Source: Gonium pectorale
Taxonomy: Eukaryota > Chlorophyta > Chlorophyceae > Chlamydomonadales > Volvocaceae
Assembly (NCBI GenBank): GCA_001584585.1
Contig: LSYV01000033.1
Span: 407,827 to 425,779, forward strand
Direction of reading: 5' to 3'
Length of the DNA: 17,953 bases
Below, one piece after another: positions 9,101 to 17,802 of this stretch. Under the pieces are notes generated by a model. The model did no database searches, was not told where the DNA came from, and saw only the letters and a list, made by a program, of their open reading frames with translations. The position numbers were made by a program, and so were the translations under genes. Each line of letters begins with the position of its first letter. The first letter of the stretch is position 1.

Positions 9101-12100
9101 AAGCACCTGCGTACCGGTACGGTAGCATGGGCGGGCGTGGAGTGGAGCGGGCCAGGGTGGGTGGGTTTTGTTGCTTCACGACTGCCAGTCGTTGGCGTTA
9201 TCTCTGCCGCGGCCACCGGACCCGCCTGCGGCCTCCTGGTGCGGCTGGCAGGGGCGACGACCGCGATGAAGCCCCCCAGCCCGACGCGGCGCATCCCTGC
9301 CTTTCTCACATCACTTCTGAGTCAGTTAATGAAGCGCCGCCCAAAGCACCGACCAGGTGTCGAGCGCCCCCCACAGCAGTTCCGTCTTCTCGCCTGCGCC
9401 AAGCCCGACGAGCATTTGAGGTATTTTCTCCCCATGCGGGCTGCCCGAATCACCGGCGCGGTTGAGGCGTTTCCTCGTCTGGTTCCTGACGAATCAGCCG
9501 GTTGGCGCCCTCGACCTTTTTTCCCCGTCAGTCCCTGGATGTGGCACTGGTGGGCTCAGCAGCGGCGTCCGCGCCGGCGCCACCCGACCAATCTGACCCC
9601 CTCATCAAGGTACGCGGCCGGGCGGCAGCAGAGGGGGCGGCGACGAGCACGGTCTGAGAGGTGGCTGGCTGGCTGGGCTGGAGGAAGTATCCCCAGAGAG
9701 GCGGGGCTTTGGGGAGGGGTGGACGCAGGGGGACGTGTGAATTGTCCTTCAGGTTCCTTACGACGGGGGCTCCTCCAGTGCCCAGTCACTCCCTCCCGTC
9801 CCCGAAGCACATGTCCCTAGCACTATGCCCTGGTAAGCTGTCCCGGCCAGGACCGGGGGTTGGGTGCGTCGCTCGTTTGCCTCGCTCGCTTGCCTTTTTC
9901 TGTACCGCCCGCCCGCACTCCTGGACACATCGCGCCTTCGGGTGCGTATGTTCGTAGAGGCGTGGCTCCCCAATTGCAGCGTTTCCATTTTTCCTAGATC
10001 TCCGTTCTCCTGTGCTGCTGGGTCGTCGCCTCAACGCCTGCGCATGCGCTGCCCAGTTCGGCAAGTGAATGCGCGTGTGCTGCAAGGGCGTGCGCGTCAG
10101 CGTGTGGACGCGTGCATGCGGGTTTTGAGCGTGCGTGTGCGCATGTGCCAAAACCCGCCACAGCCCCGAGTGGGCGAGATGCGTCCCCAAACCCAGTGCT
10201 TACCCAGTGCATATCCAGTGCTTGCCCACTGCGGCTGCCCCCTGCCCGTGAACCCTCCCCCGCCCCCGCGCCCGCCCCGCTCGGCAGTGGATCCTCCGGG
10301 GCATCGAGTTCGCCCAGCGGTACGGCTGCCCGCACCTGCAGCTGGCGTGCCGCCTGCTGGACGTGCTGCGTAAGGTGCGCCCGTGCCTGGGTGGGGCCAG
10401 GTGCGGGACCGGCACGGGTGGGTGGGTGGGGGGCCCAGAGGCGGCGCGCTCCAGGTAGGCTTGCCCCGCATCCCTACCGTCCGTCCCCCGCGGCCCGGCG
10501 CGGACACCGCCGGCTGGCCTCTGCCCCTCAGGGCGAGCCGCCTCTCGGTGCTGTGCGCGGCGAGCCTGACTTTGCCCATGTTGTTCTGGTCGCCTCTCGC
10601 CTCGTGCCCTCCCCCTTATCGTCCCCCGCCTCCCTGGACTCCAGTCGGCCGATCTGGTGAGCGACGCGGGCTTGGAGGGCGCGCTGCCCTTCCTGGCGCG
10701 CAAGCTGACGGCGCTGTGCCGTGACGAGGACGCCGTGCTGCGGACCGCCGCCGCGGCTGCCACCGCCGCGGACATTGCCGCGGGCGACGTACAGAGCGTC
10801 ATCGCCGGGGCCGTCCCACCGACTGCCGCCGCCGATACTGCTGCTACCGCCGCCGTTGCCGCGGCGGTTGTCGGCTGCGCGAGGGCAGGGCAGGGTGCTG
10901 CAAGCTGCGCAGCTCCGGCGGCAGCGGCGGCAGCGGCGCCCGGAATCGCCTGCGCGCAGCCCGCGCCGATGACGCTGCGTGGTCTCCTGTTCGCCGCCGC
11001 GGCCACCAGCGTCGCGGCGTCAGGTGCGCCACCCGCCGGAGGCGCTGGTGGAAGCGGTGGCAGCGGCGGCGTGGGAAAGGCCGCAGCCGCAGCGGCGGCG
11101 CCGTCGCATATGGACGCCAAGGCAGCGGCGGCGGGATCGGAGGCTCTGCAGCACCTGCGGACCTCCATCGCCGCCGCGGCGGTGGTGTCGACTGCGGCCA
11201 CGGCTGGCGGGCCGGAAGGCGGCAGCGGCGGCGGGGCCGGGGCGATGGCGGGCAAGAAGTCGGCCGAGGGGTGAGATGCGACACAGCTGCCGTGCGAGGG
11301 CTTGCGTCCCGGCTGCATGTGTTACGTTATGCGAATGTGCGTGCTTGTGGACAGGCTGCGAACAGACTAGGCGAGTTAGGCGAACGAGGTGAGGCAAACA
11401 GTCGAGCAGTCGAGCAGTCTGGCATTCTAGCCGGCAGCCCAAGCCGGCTGCATGTGTGTGTGTGTTACGTCATGCGAATGTGCGTGCTTGTGGACAGGCT
11501 GCAAACAGGCTGCAAACAGACGAGCGAGGCAATGCAAACAGTCGAGCAGTCGAGCAGTCTGGTATTCTAGCCGGCAGCCAACAACACATGTGTGTGTGTG
11601 TGTGTGTCTGCATGACGAGCCTACGTTGCTCCGCCGCGTGTCTACCGGTCTGACGGTGCCCACCCCTGTGTATGACCCTTCACATGTGCATTCCCACGCG
11701 TCGTGCGGCAGTACGGCGCCGAACTGATTCCCGCGCCCTCCCGGATGTACCTGGGATGTACTGCAGCTCGTACGACGTGTCACTGCGCGTGTCCAAGCTC
11801 GCCCGCGAGCTCCTGGTGCGGAGGGCCCCGCTCGGGGCGCAGGGGGTGCTGTCGGAATCAGGACGCAAAGAGCCGGGGTGCCGTTACCGACTTCATGTTG
11901 CAGAGGTTGCACGGCTTCGGCTACGGTACACTACGCCGCATTACCGATGTGATGTAGTAGCAACAGTACCACCGCTGCTCCCGCGCGAGCGTCTACGCCG
12001 GTGCTGGGCAGCACTCTCATTTGTATATGGTTGCAGGTGGTTGCGCCCCCCACCCCGCCCCAACCAACGCACACCGCCCTCCACAGCGCCGCCAACACCG

Positions 12101-15100
12101 CCGTCCGGTGCCACTTCCGTCACGCCGCCCCTGCCCCCTGCCCCCTCCCAACTGCCCTAAACGAACGGCAGGCGGGCGGCCCCGACGTGCGCTTCCTGGC
12201 CAGTCCGCTGGCGGAGCTCCTGGTCCGCAACTGTTTCGCGTCGGGGGAGCTTCAGGTGGGCCGGGGCTGGAGTTCAAGATCGAAAGGGCAGCGGCAGCTG
12301 CAGGTGTTTGGCGGCACCTGGTGGAGACGGCGGGCTCGGGGCGCATCGTTGCATGGGTGGACGCGATGGCTGCCGCCCCTCGGCATTGGATGAGGGCTGA
12401 GGCGAGGGGCGCCCCCCGCGCAGTCCCGGGTCACAGATCATACCGCAGCCGCGTGGCCCAAAACCCAATGCATGGCGTGTGGAAGGTACGACGGTGGCAA
12501 GGTATGGACGCGTGTGTGTATGCTGCACTGTCGTATCTCTCAATTGCTCCACTCTTCGGCTTTGCGCGCAGGAGGTGAGTCGACTGGTGCGGCAGGGGGG
12601 CGCGCCGAGCAGGGTTCCATTCATGGCACTATGGTGCCGGACTGACCCACGGGTCGCTAGTGCCGGCGTGGGCTTGCAAAGAGGCCAACGGAGCCATCAA
12701 CGGCGTCGGCCGCACACACATGGACTACCTCGGGAGCTGGGTCCTACAACGACATCATCACTTTCGCGCTTACGCTCGTCGTATGCGTTGTTCCTTTCCA
12801 ACACATGGACTCGACCAGCAGTAGGCTGTGTGTGCCTGCCGCCTGCTCGACCACCGTATCCGGCTCCGGCTACGAGGAACTGCCATACGCGCCGAAACCG
12901 TAGGCAGATGTGGCACAAGCGGGATTACGGCGGGCCCAGCTGTGTCCCTTCTGGGCCCCTCCCCCAGCTCTCAAGACCGGGTGCTGCACGTTCGTTGCGG
13001 ACTCCCACAGGCCGCACACACGCGCTCCCGCTCTCTCTCTCTACATGCTTTCCCCACATACCTCTCGTCGATGTGCGCAGCAGAGTCCTGTTGGAGCTCG
13101 GCGCCTGCCGGATGCGGCGCCCGCATGCGCGCGCAGCCCTCATTCGTTGTGGCCTAGGTGGCCCATCCCAGGGCCCTCCACCAACTGTACCCAACATCGA
13201 CACCCCTCCACCCGCCAGGACAGCACCTTCCCCAAGCTCTGGGCGCTTATCCGCTACCTGCGGGTGTGTTATGTATGCGTAAAGATATGCTCAAAACACT
13301 TGTGTGTGCAGGTGTGTGTGCGGCGTGAGGCTGACAGCAGGTGCCCTCGAGGGCAGCCTGGAAGCCGGCGACGTTTTACAGCGTCCTACGTTTGTGGACG
13401 CTGCACCGCGTGCCTCTCTCCCTCTTTCCGTACTGGAGAGGGCCTGCTGGCCTTGCTTCCCGGATGGCCGCACAGCTCTTCCTTACTGGCAATTGTATGC
13501 GTTGCCCTGCTCCCGCACTATGCCTCAGCGCTGTAGATTCACACCAGTCCGGGGCGGGCAGGGGAGCGAGCGCGAGCCCATTCTGCAGCCACCTTCCCTC
13601 AGCACCGTGTTGCCGCAGCCTCGCTGACACGTGGGTCTGCCCCACGGCTCGCCGCTATGCAGTGCGTGGACCCGCACTGCTCCGTTTAACTGCGCGACAT
13701 CTCCCCACCTCCCGCGCCGTTCTTCTCTCGTGCCGTAGGAGTACGAGCGCTGCGAGTCATTCCACGGGATCGTCTTCGCGCGGACGCGGCAGGTGCGTGG
13801 GCGGGTGCGTGGGCGGGTGCGGGGGTGCGTGCGCGAGTGCGGGGATGCGGGGGTGGGTGTGTGGGCAGGTGCGTGGGGTAGACCAGGGCCGCGAGCCAGC
13901 CGCGCAGCTTACGGCCCCTGGTTGAGGCGTAGCAGGCCCTTCCTTCAGGCTCAAAGCGCCGACCGAGCGCGCCTCATGTGCGTGGCAGACGGCAGCAGGC
14001 ACCCGGCGGCCAGAGGGCGGGTAGGGTGCGCCGCACTGGCCGCCCGGGGAGGCACAGCATGCCCCCTCCTTGGGAGGTTACGAGCCGAGGAGGCGCGCAT
14101 CATGTGCCGCAGGCGGCCAGACGGCCAGACGGCCAGACGGCCAGACGGCCAGCGGGCGCTCAGCCAGGGGACATAGTATCGGTGCGGGGGGCAGGGAGAA
14201 AATGCCGTAAAGGGCATTTGAGCTTCCAGCGTTCTGGAATGTGCGTTATGGCGGCCATGGTGGGAAAGGGGAGAGACCTGTTACCTGGGCGGCCGTAAGC
14301 CGACGCCAGTCCGCCAGGTCCGCTGACCGTCGCAGCACGGCAGCGGGCAAAGCGTCGTGTGCCCTGCATCGAGAAAATGCCGCCGCCAACTGCTCCATGC
14401 GGCCCCGTGACCATCCCCGCTCACCCCTCCGTGCGGCCCCGTGACCATCCCCGCCCACGCACAGGCTGTGTTCCACATAGCCGACATGCTCCGCCGCGCG
14501 CAGCAGCTGTCCTTCATGGAGGTAGGTGCCCATGGAGGGGGCCGTACGTGAGCCCCGGTGTTGGGGCGGGGGGTGGGACGTATGTAAGAGCGGGTGGAGG
14601 GGCAGCTGCTCTTGATTTGTGTGGCCAACGGTGAAGCGGCACGTAGGTGTCATGTCTGTCGGTGCGGCGAACATGGCGTGCATGTAGTGACAACTGCGCA
14701 CATGGCTGATATGCTAGAGGGGCCGTCTGGGCCACTGTCAAACCGTCCCAGCTGCAACCTTCATAGCTTTATGGATTCCAGTCAATGCATATGTTCGGCA
14801 GGCCTATGCCTTCGGCCCTCTGTCCCTTGAGGGTACGGCACATGAGTGCCCATGAGTATACGTGCACAAACCGGGCCTTCACGGCTGTGTGTTGGGCCCT
14901 CTCCTCACTGCCTTCTCTGCTGTACGACACGGTCAGGTGTACGAGCTGGTCGGCCACAGCGTCAACAGCAGCAGCCTGGCGGCCACGGGAACCAGGGCCG
15001 CGAGCGATCGGTCCGGCCCGGGCATGACCGATCACGAGCAGCAGCATGTGCTCAGGCTGTTCAAGGTGGGGTGGTGGTGTTGTGTGGAGGTGCGCGGGGC

Positions 15101-16194
15101 TGGGTGGGGCCCGGAACTGTGAGGACGAGGGCCAAGTTCACCCTGACGCGAGGACAGCAGGCGGCGGGGCTAGCTTCCCGCGCGAGGGCTGGGACGGTGC
15201 TTGCTTCCTGGTAGGTTGGTCCCTTACGAATGAATGCCTAAACGGCGCTGACCGCCGATCGCGTCGCTGTTGCGGCCGCACCTGCCTATGGTACTGGTTT
15301 GGGCACAAGAGGCGACACGCAAGGCGACGGGTGGCAGTGCTTCGACGGGTTGGGGTACGGGAGTTGGGCGGGGAGGCACGGACGAGCATAGGGAACGCTT
15401 GACTAGGCTCCGGCGGTACTGTTTGCAACAAATTAGTCCGTTCTTCTCGTACTAACAGAGAAACGGGCATATGGCGTTGGGAAGGGCGTCATTCTATCCT
15501 TAACCCTAAAACCTAAAACCCTATAACCAAAACCCTAAACCCTCTATCCAGCAGTTTCGAAGCAGGCTCCGTTCCCCCGACTGCGTCCTGCGCCGCCCTC
15601 GCCCGCAGGCGCCCGGCCGCAAGGTGCTGGTGGCCACGTCGGCTGCGGAGGAGGGCCTGGACGTTCCCTCGTGCGAGTTCGTGGTGCGCTACAACGCCGC
15701 CACCACCGGCATCCAGCTGTCGCAGAGCAGGGGGCGCGCGAGGATGAAGGCAGCCGAGTTCTTCGCCATTATGCAGGTGTGAGGGGGCGGGTATGGCATG
15801 AGCTTGATTCCGTGAGTCCCATACCGGTAGCTACGGTCGGTGCGTGGGCAATCGGCGTCGACAATCAGCGAGCCAGCAAATTGCCAGCATTGCGGCGATG
15901 CGGAAGAGTCATCCTTGCCCCTTGCTATAAGTACACCTTCTCAGGTGTCTTCATGTCCCTCCTCGCCCCTCGTCCCCACCCCTGCCCCTCGTCCTCCGCC
16001 TCCCGCTCCTGGATGGCCCGCACTGCAGGACGGCACCGCCGGCACGCAGATGCACGACACGTACGCGCCGGCTTGAGGAAGCGAACATGCGGGAGTTACA
16101 GAGGCAGCACAGGGCGGCGCTGGCGGCGGGACAGGCGGGGCCGCCGCCGGCAGAGGGGCCGGGGTGGGCGGCGCAGGTTGTCGCTGGTGCTTAA
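6105..16194 (+). CDS. Dicer/RIG-I-type helicase-like protein without a visible Hel1 ATPase domain, about 15 exons
   Basis: Predicted exons: 6105-7259, 8113-8143, 8866-8936, 9532-9609, 10288-10374, 10645-11270, 11767-11815, 12172-12255, 12572-12613, 13219-13263, 13739-13792, 14465-14521, 14937-15065, 15609-15776 and 16029 on. Nearly all junctions are phase 0 and every phase agrees, giving about 907 residues to the in-frame TGA at 16076. Residues 1-110 are a module shared with the gene at 16971. A bipartite basic signal, RKR...KRQR, lies at 234-252, a Q-motif-like [10 protein letters not shown] at 281-290, and an acidic stretch at 303-329. Exons 2-9 are helical, with an Ala/Gly-rich insertion in exon 6, and resemble the Hel2i insertion of RIG-I and Dicer. 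Exons 10-14 are Hel2: [11 protein letters not shown], motif [10 protein letters not shown], a GH...GMT...VL-LFK block, motif [13 protein letters not shown] and motif VI QSRGRAR. Walker A and DExH are not found. Exon 15 stops early unless one base is removed or an alternative donor is used; either way the frame then ends at 16194. There is no RNase III, PAZ or RIG-I C-terminal domain. Exons 7-9 are least certain. The family assignment is strong; a role in RNA sensing or RNAi is inference. Confidence 0.82.
7275..7298 (+). promoter_or_regulatory. G-quadruplex-prone G-run cluster beside a splice donor
   Basis: Four G-runs of three to five bases are separated by single T residues and begin about 15 bases after the exon 1 donor at 7260. 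This is a textbook G-quadruplex pattern on the non-template (RNA-like) strand. An effect on splicing of this long intron is possible but is inference. Confidence 0.5.
7524..7610 (+). other. Possible extra exon or Hel1 remnant in intron 1
   Basis: A 29-codon open stretch is bounded by a cag acceptor and a CGG|GTGGGT donor, both in phase 0, so it could be spliced between exons 1 and 2 without a frameshift. It contains [15 protein letters not shown] followed by ICPNNQR, which loosely resembles the helicase motif Ia region (small helix, NP-AK, hydrophobic strand, P-N-Q). The similarity is weak and the expected hydrophobic strand is short. It may equally be chance in a GC-rich intron. Confidence 0.22.
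7685..7722. repeat. Twelve-base tandem repeat (tgcgactgcgcc)
   Basis: The unit tgcgactgcgcc occurs twice and is followed by two further tgcgac half-units. It lies in intron 1, about 20 bases before the pentamer array. Confidence 0.75.
7740..7785. repeat. Pentanucleotide array (GAATG)9
   Basis: Nine perfect head-to-tail copies of gaatg lie in intron 1. There are no interruptions, which suggests recent expansion or active slippage. The same pentamer is known from human satellite III (GGAAT), but nothing here implies a shared origin. Confidence 0.95.
8144..8865 (+). other. Intron 2 of the helicase-like gene
   Basis: No coding segment fits the phases of the flanking exons. The 3' half is strongly pyrimidine-rich (about 8630-8815), with short cctctg repeats near 8770, and ends in the cccgcag acceptor. 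Exon 2 ends in phase 1 and exon 3 supplies the other two bases of an Ala codon. Confidence 0.5.
8937..9531 (+). other. Intron 3 of the helicase-like gene
   Basis: This intron runs from donor gtcggg to acceptor ttttttccccgtcag. A plus-strand frame is open across it from 8969 to 9820, but it is not the frame of exon 4 and has no recognisable domain. I see no repeat or RNA structure worth naming. Confidence 0.5.
9610..10287 (+). other. Intron 4 of the helicase-like gene
   Basis: The donor is gtacgc and the acceptor cggcag. An 11-base unit related to acccagtgctt is repeated about four times at 10191-10234. GT-rich and GCGTGTG-rich sequence precedes it near 10070-10145. No exon candidate was seen. 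Confidence 0.5.
11311..11580. repeat. Two tandem copies of a 130-135 base unit in intron 6
   Basis: Copy 1 (11311-11440) and copy 2 (11446-11580) share ggctgcatgtg, gcgaatgtgcgtgcttgtgg, gtcgagcagtcgagcagtct and a ccggcagcc end. They differ by a short GT expansion and a duplicated ggctgcaaaca in copy 2. Both contain gtcgagca-type internal repeats. The whole block lies inside intron 6 (11271-11766), and a (GT)n tract follows at 11587-11608. Confidence 0.88.
12614..13218 (+). other. Intron 9 of the helicase-like gene
   Basis: This 605-base interval lies between the helical region and the first Hel2 exon. The donor (gttcca after AGG) is weak, so the exact end of exon 9 is uncertain. It contains a short CT-rich tract near 13032-13045. 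No additional exon could be supported. Confidence 0.4.
13264..13738 (+). other. Intron 10 of the helicase-like gene
   Basis: The intron runs from CGG|GTGTGT to the acceptor gccgtag. It separates the [11 protein letters not shown] exon from the motif IV exon. No repeat or extra exon was recognised. Confidence 0.5.
13793..13878. repeat. GTGCGTGGGCGG-type minisatellite starting at a splice donor
   Basis: The array begins exactly at the exon 11 donor. The 12-base unit gtgcgtgggcgg occurs twice and is followed by degenerate gtgcggg and gtgcgtg units. Each unit begins with a donor-like GTGCGT, so the intron starts with several potential splice donors in series. Confidence 0.7.
14114..14152. repeat. 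Eight-base tandem repeat (cggccaga), about five copies
   Basis: Four perfect copies and one partial copy of cggccaga lie in intron 11. The array is uninterrupted. Unlike a CRISPR array, there are no spacers. Confidence 0.92.
14200..14239. repeat. Two adjacent short hairpins in intron 11
   Basis: The first is AAATGCC, a six-base loop, then GGCATTT (14200-14219). The second is TTCCAG, a four-base loop, then CTGGAA (14224-14239). The gagaaaatgccg sequence that opens the first hairpin recurs at about 14370. They could be structured intron RNA or the debris of a small inverted-repeat element. Confidence 0.55.
14398..14458. repeat. Tandem duplication of a 34-base unit before exon 12
   Basis: The unit beginning tgcggccccgtgaccatccc occurs twice in a row immediately upstream of the exon 12 acceptor at 14463-14464. 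The second copy is truncated at the splice site. Confidence 0.8.
14522..14936 (+). other. Intron 12 of the helicase-like gene
   Basis: This 415-base interval runs between GAG|GTAGGT and the acceptor ggtcag. It is less GC-rich than its neighbours in the second half. I see no coding or repeat structure. Confidence 0.5.
15066..15608 (+). other. Intron 13 of the helicase-like gene, carrying telomere-like repeats
   Basis: The intron separates the GH...FK exon from the exon with motifs V and VI. It contains an AT-richer patch at about 15410-15560 that includes the telomere-like array listed separately. The acceptor is tcgcccgcag. No exon candidate was found. Confidence 0.55.
15498..15545. repeat. 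Interstitial telomere-like repeats (CCCTAAA / CCCTAAAA)
   Basis: About six degenerate units are present: ccctaaaa, cctaaaa, ccctataa, ccaaaa, ccctaaa, ccct. They mix the seven-base plant form and the eight-base Chlamydomonas form of the telomere repeat. The array lies inside intron 13 of an expressed-looking gene, so it is not a chromosome end in this window. Confidence 0.85.
15777..16028 (+). other. Intron 14 of the helicase-like gene
   Basis: This intron of about 250 bases follows the motif VI exon. Two donors are possible: CAG|GTGTGA at 15777 and CAGGT|GTGAGG at 15779. They give different reading frames in exon 15. The 3' end is pyrimidine-rich and the acceptor is ctgcag. Confidence 0.55.
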
Positions 16195-16970
16195 AGCGAG
16201 GTAGTGGTGGCATCGTTCAGGTCGGGAGATGTCTGAACAGCGGCCCAGACAGCGGCGGGTCGTTGGTGGCATGGCTGTGCTGGCTGTGCTGGCTGTGCTG
16301 AGTGTAGCGGGCCATGAGGGCCAGACCTCATGAGGAGTTCTGATTATGGATTAGCACGAAGCCAGACTGAAAACAGTGGTTGATGCACGATTGCAGTGAA
16401 GCATGGTTACGGTTAGCTGTGTGCAACGGTTCCTCACCGTGCGGCACGCAGCTGCACTCCTTTAGACCCACGCTGCGCATATAATGGTACATGCATTTGC
16501 CATGGGCAAAGCCCAAGCCAGTTGCACATGCCCTCTGGGCACTGCGCTTGATGGTTCCCCCAGGGTGCGCAAGAGCTTGGAGGTTTCGGTCCAATCTATT
16601 AGATAAATAAGAAAGGCAGGTGTGATCGTTTGCGGGTACATGAACTTCACGGGTGGGAACGACAATACCGCGACCCGTGAAGCGGATCCTTTGCGATCGT
16701 CGGAGGCTATTAGTCTACCAGTGATGCTCTCTACTATTTCGCGCAGGAGCCAAGGGTGTAGTGAACGGAGGGAAAGAAGCAGTAATAAGGCTGCAGGCGA
16801 ACCGTGGCGTTGCTGGGTCTACAGCTCTCGATAGGGATTCAGCTTTGTCGACAGGAACTGAGGCTTGTCGATCTGCTCAGTTTCGTTCTTGGCCGTTGCC
16901 GTTGTGCTCGGACGGCAAACGGGTATCCGCCTCTCGCAGATAAACCCCACAGGGCGACGTGAGGGGTTAG
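16195..16970. other. Intergenic region between the two paralogues
   Basis: These 776 bases contain the 3' flank of the first helicase-like gene and the promoter and leader of the second. A nine-base unit, ggctgtgct, is repeated three times at 16273-16300. I see no TGTAA polyadenylation signal just downstream of the first gene, nor a clear TATA box. A minus-strand frame at 16328-16594 has no recognisable domain and is probably chance. Confidence 0.5.
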
Positions 16971-17802
16971 ATGGGGGCCACCGCTCCGCATGATGACTGG
17001 ACGGCGGAGTTGCAGGGGTTGGTGCAGTGTCAAATCCTGCCCAAGCTGCCCCCAAACGACGTCCTGCGCGCAGCAACTAGCGCATCGCTCCAGCAGGAAA
17101 CCCTCGGGGGCTCTAGCGCATCGCAAGGTCAGCAACTCTTCGCATCGCAGCAGCTGTACGATGCCGTGCTCCGATGCGTGAAGGACATGCAACCAGCCAT
17201 CCCCAAGCGCATGCACTCTTCGGCGGCCCTGTTGATTGCCAGCGTCGCCATGGAGGAGTTTGTGCGGTCGCATAGCACCAAGACCCGCCTGGCGTCGGAG
17301 CACCAGTCGCGCATGGCGCGCCATACGGCGGAGCAGGACTGCAACGGGGCACCGCCCACCGCCATTGGCGGCAGCGCCTCGGGCAGCGGCGCCGCCGCAG
17401 TCGCTGACGGGGAACCAAGCGGGGGTGGCGCTGGCGACAAGGCCGACGAGGAGGACGCGGAGATGCTGGCCTTCCTTAAGTCCTCCACTCCGGCGCAGGT
17501 ACGGAACGTACGGCCGTATTGCACTGTCAGCAGCCGTACTGGCCGCTTGGGCCATCATTATTCCGTTGCCCATTCTCCCTGCTGGAACGCGATAAATAAA
17601 TCCCAGGCAGTTGTGCAAGCCACCCTGCCCTCGCGCACACAGATGTACAAACCGTCGGTTTGCGGCGGTTGTAGGTGGCTGAGCGGCTGCTGGGAGTGCT
17701 GCAGGAGCCCGAGAGCTCCCTAACGCCGCTGACCAGCATCATACAGAAGCACGACCCGGAGAGCCTGCTGGCCATTCTGCGACAGACCCGCCAGGCGCAC
17801 GA
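16971..17802 (+). CDS. Second member of the helicase-like family, 5' part only (continues beyond the window)
   Basis: The start is fixed by an in-frame TAG directly before the ATG. Exon 1 is 16971-17498 (176 codons, phase 0, donor CAG|GTACGG). Exon 2 is 17675-17802, ends in phase 2 at GA|GTGAGT, and the gene runs off the window. Residues 9-111 align with residues 7-109 of the upstream gene: a DW near the start, LQ-L--C--LP-LP, LR-A, SQQ-(F/Y)DAV-RCV, P......LLI-SV--E and a final L-S-H, roughly one-third identical. After an Ala/Gly/Ser-rich acidic linker, exon 2 encodes a helical segment with LLGVLQEP, then SIIQKHDPESLLAILRQ. I do not recognise either part as a named domain. A helicase domain further on is expected only by analogy with the neighbour. 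Exon 2 lacks a visible counterpart in the upstream gene. Confidence 0.78.

Noticed and set aside
8969..9820. 283-codon plus-strand open frame
   Set aside because: It crosses exon 4 in a different frame from the one that fits neighbouring exons, and most of it is intron.
10200..11318. 372-codon minus-strand open frame
   Set aside because: It is the shadow of the Ala-rich exon 6, since GC-rich codons leave the opposite strand open.
11904..11948. Possible extra exon encoding [15 protein letters not shown]
   Set aside because: It has a good acceptor and a compatible phase, but the donor (GTGATG) is weak, a stop follows at once, and I see no family similarity. It remains possible, so exons 7-9 are marked uncertain.
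12415..12490. Possible exon with a CMAC cysteine pair (TQCMACGR)
   Set aside because: Its phase does not connect exon 8 to exon 9, and no second cysteine pair is present for a zinc site.
14114..14152. Regular repeats considered as a CRISPR-like array
   Set aside because: Units are eight bases and contiguous, with no spacers, in a eukaryotic intron.
6105..16194. Full Dicer annotation for the main gene
   Set aside because: Hel2 resembles Dicer, but no PAZ, RNase III or dsRNA-binding domain follows; the frame ends soon after motif VI.
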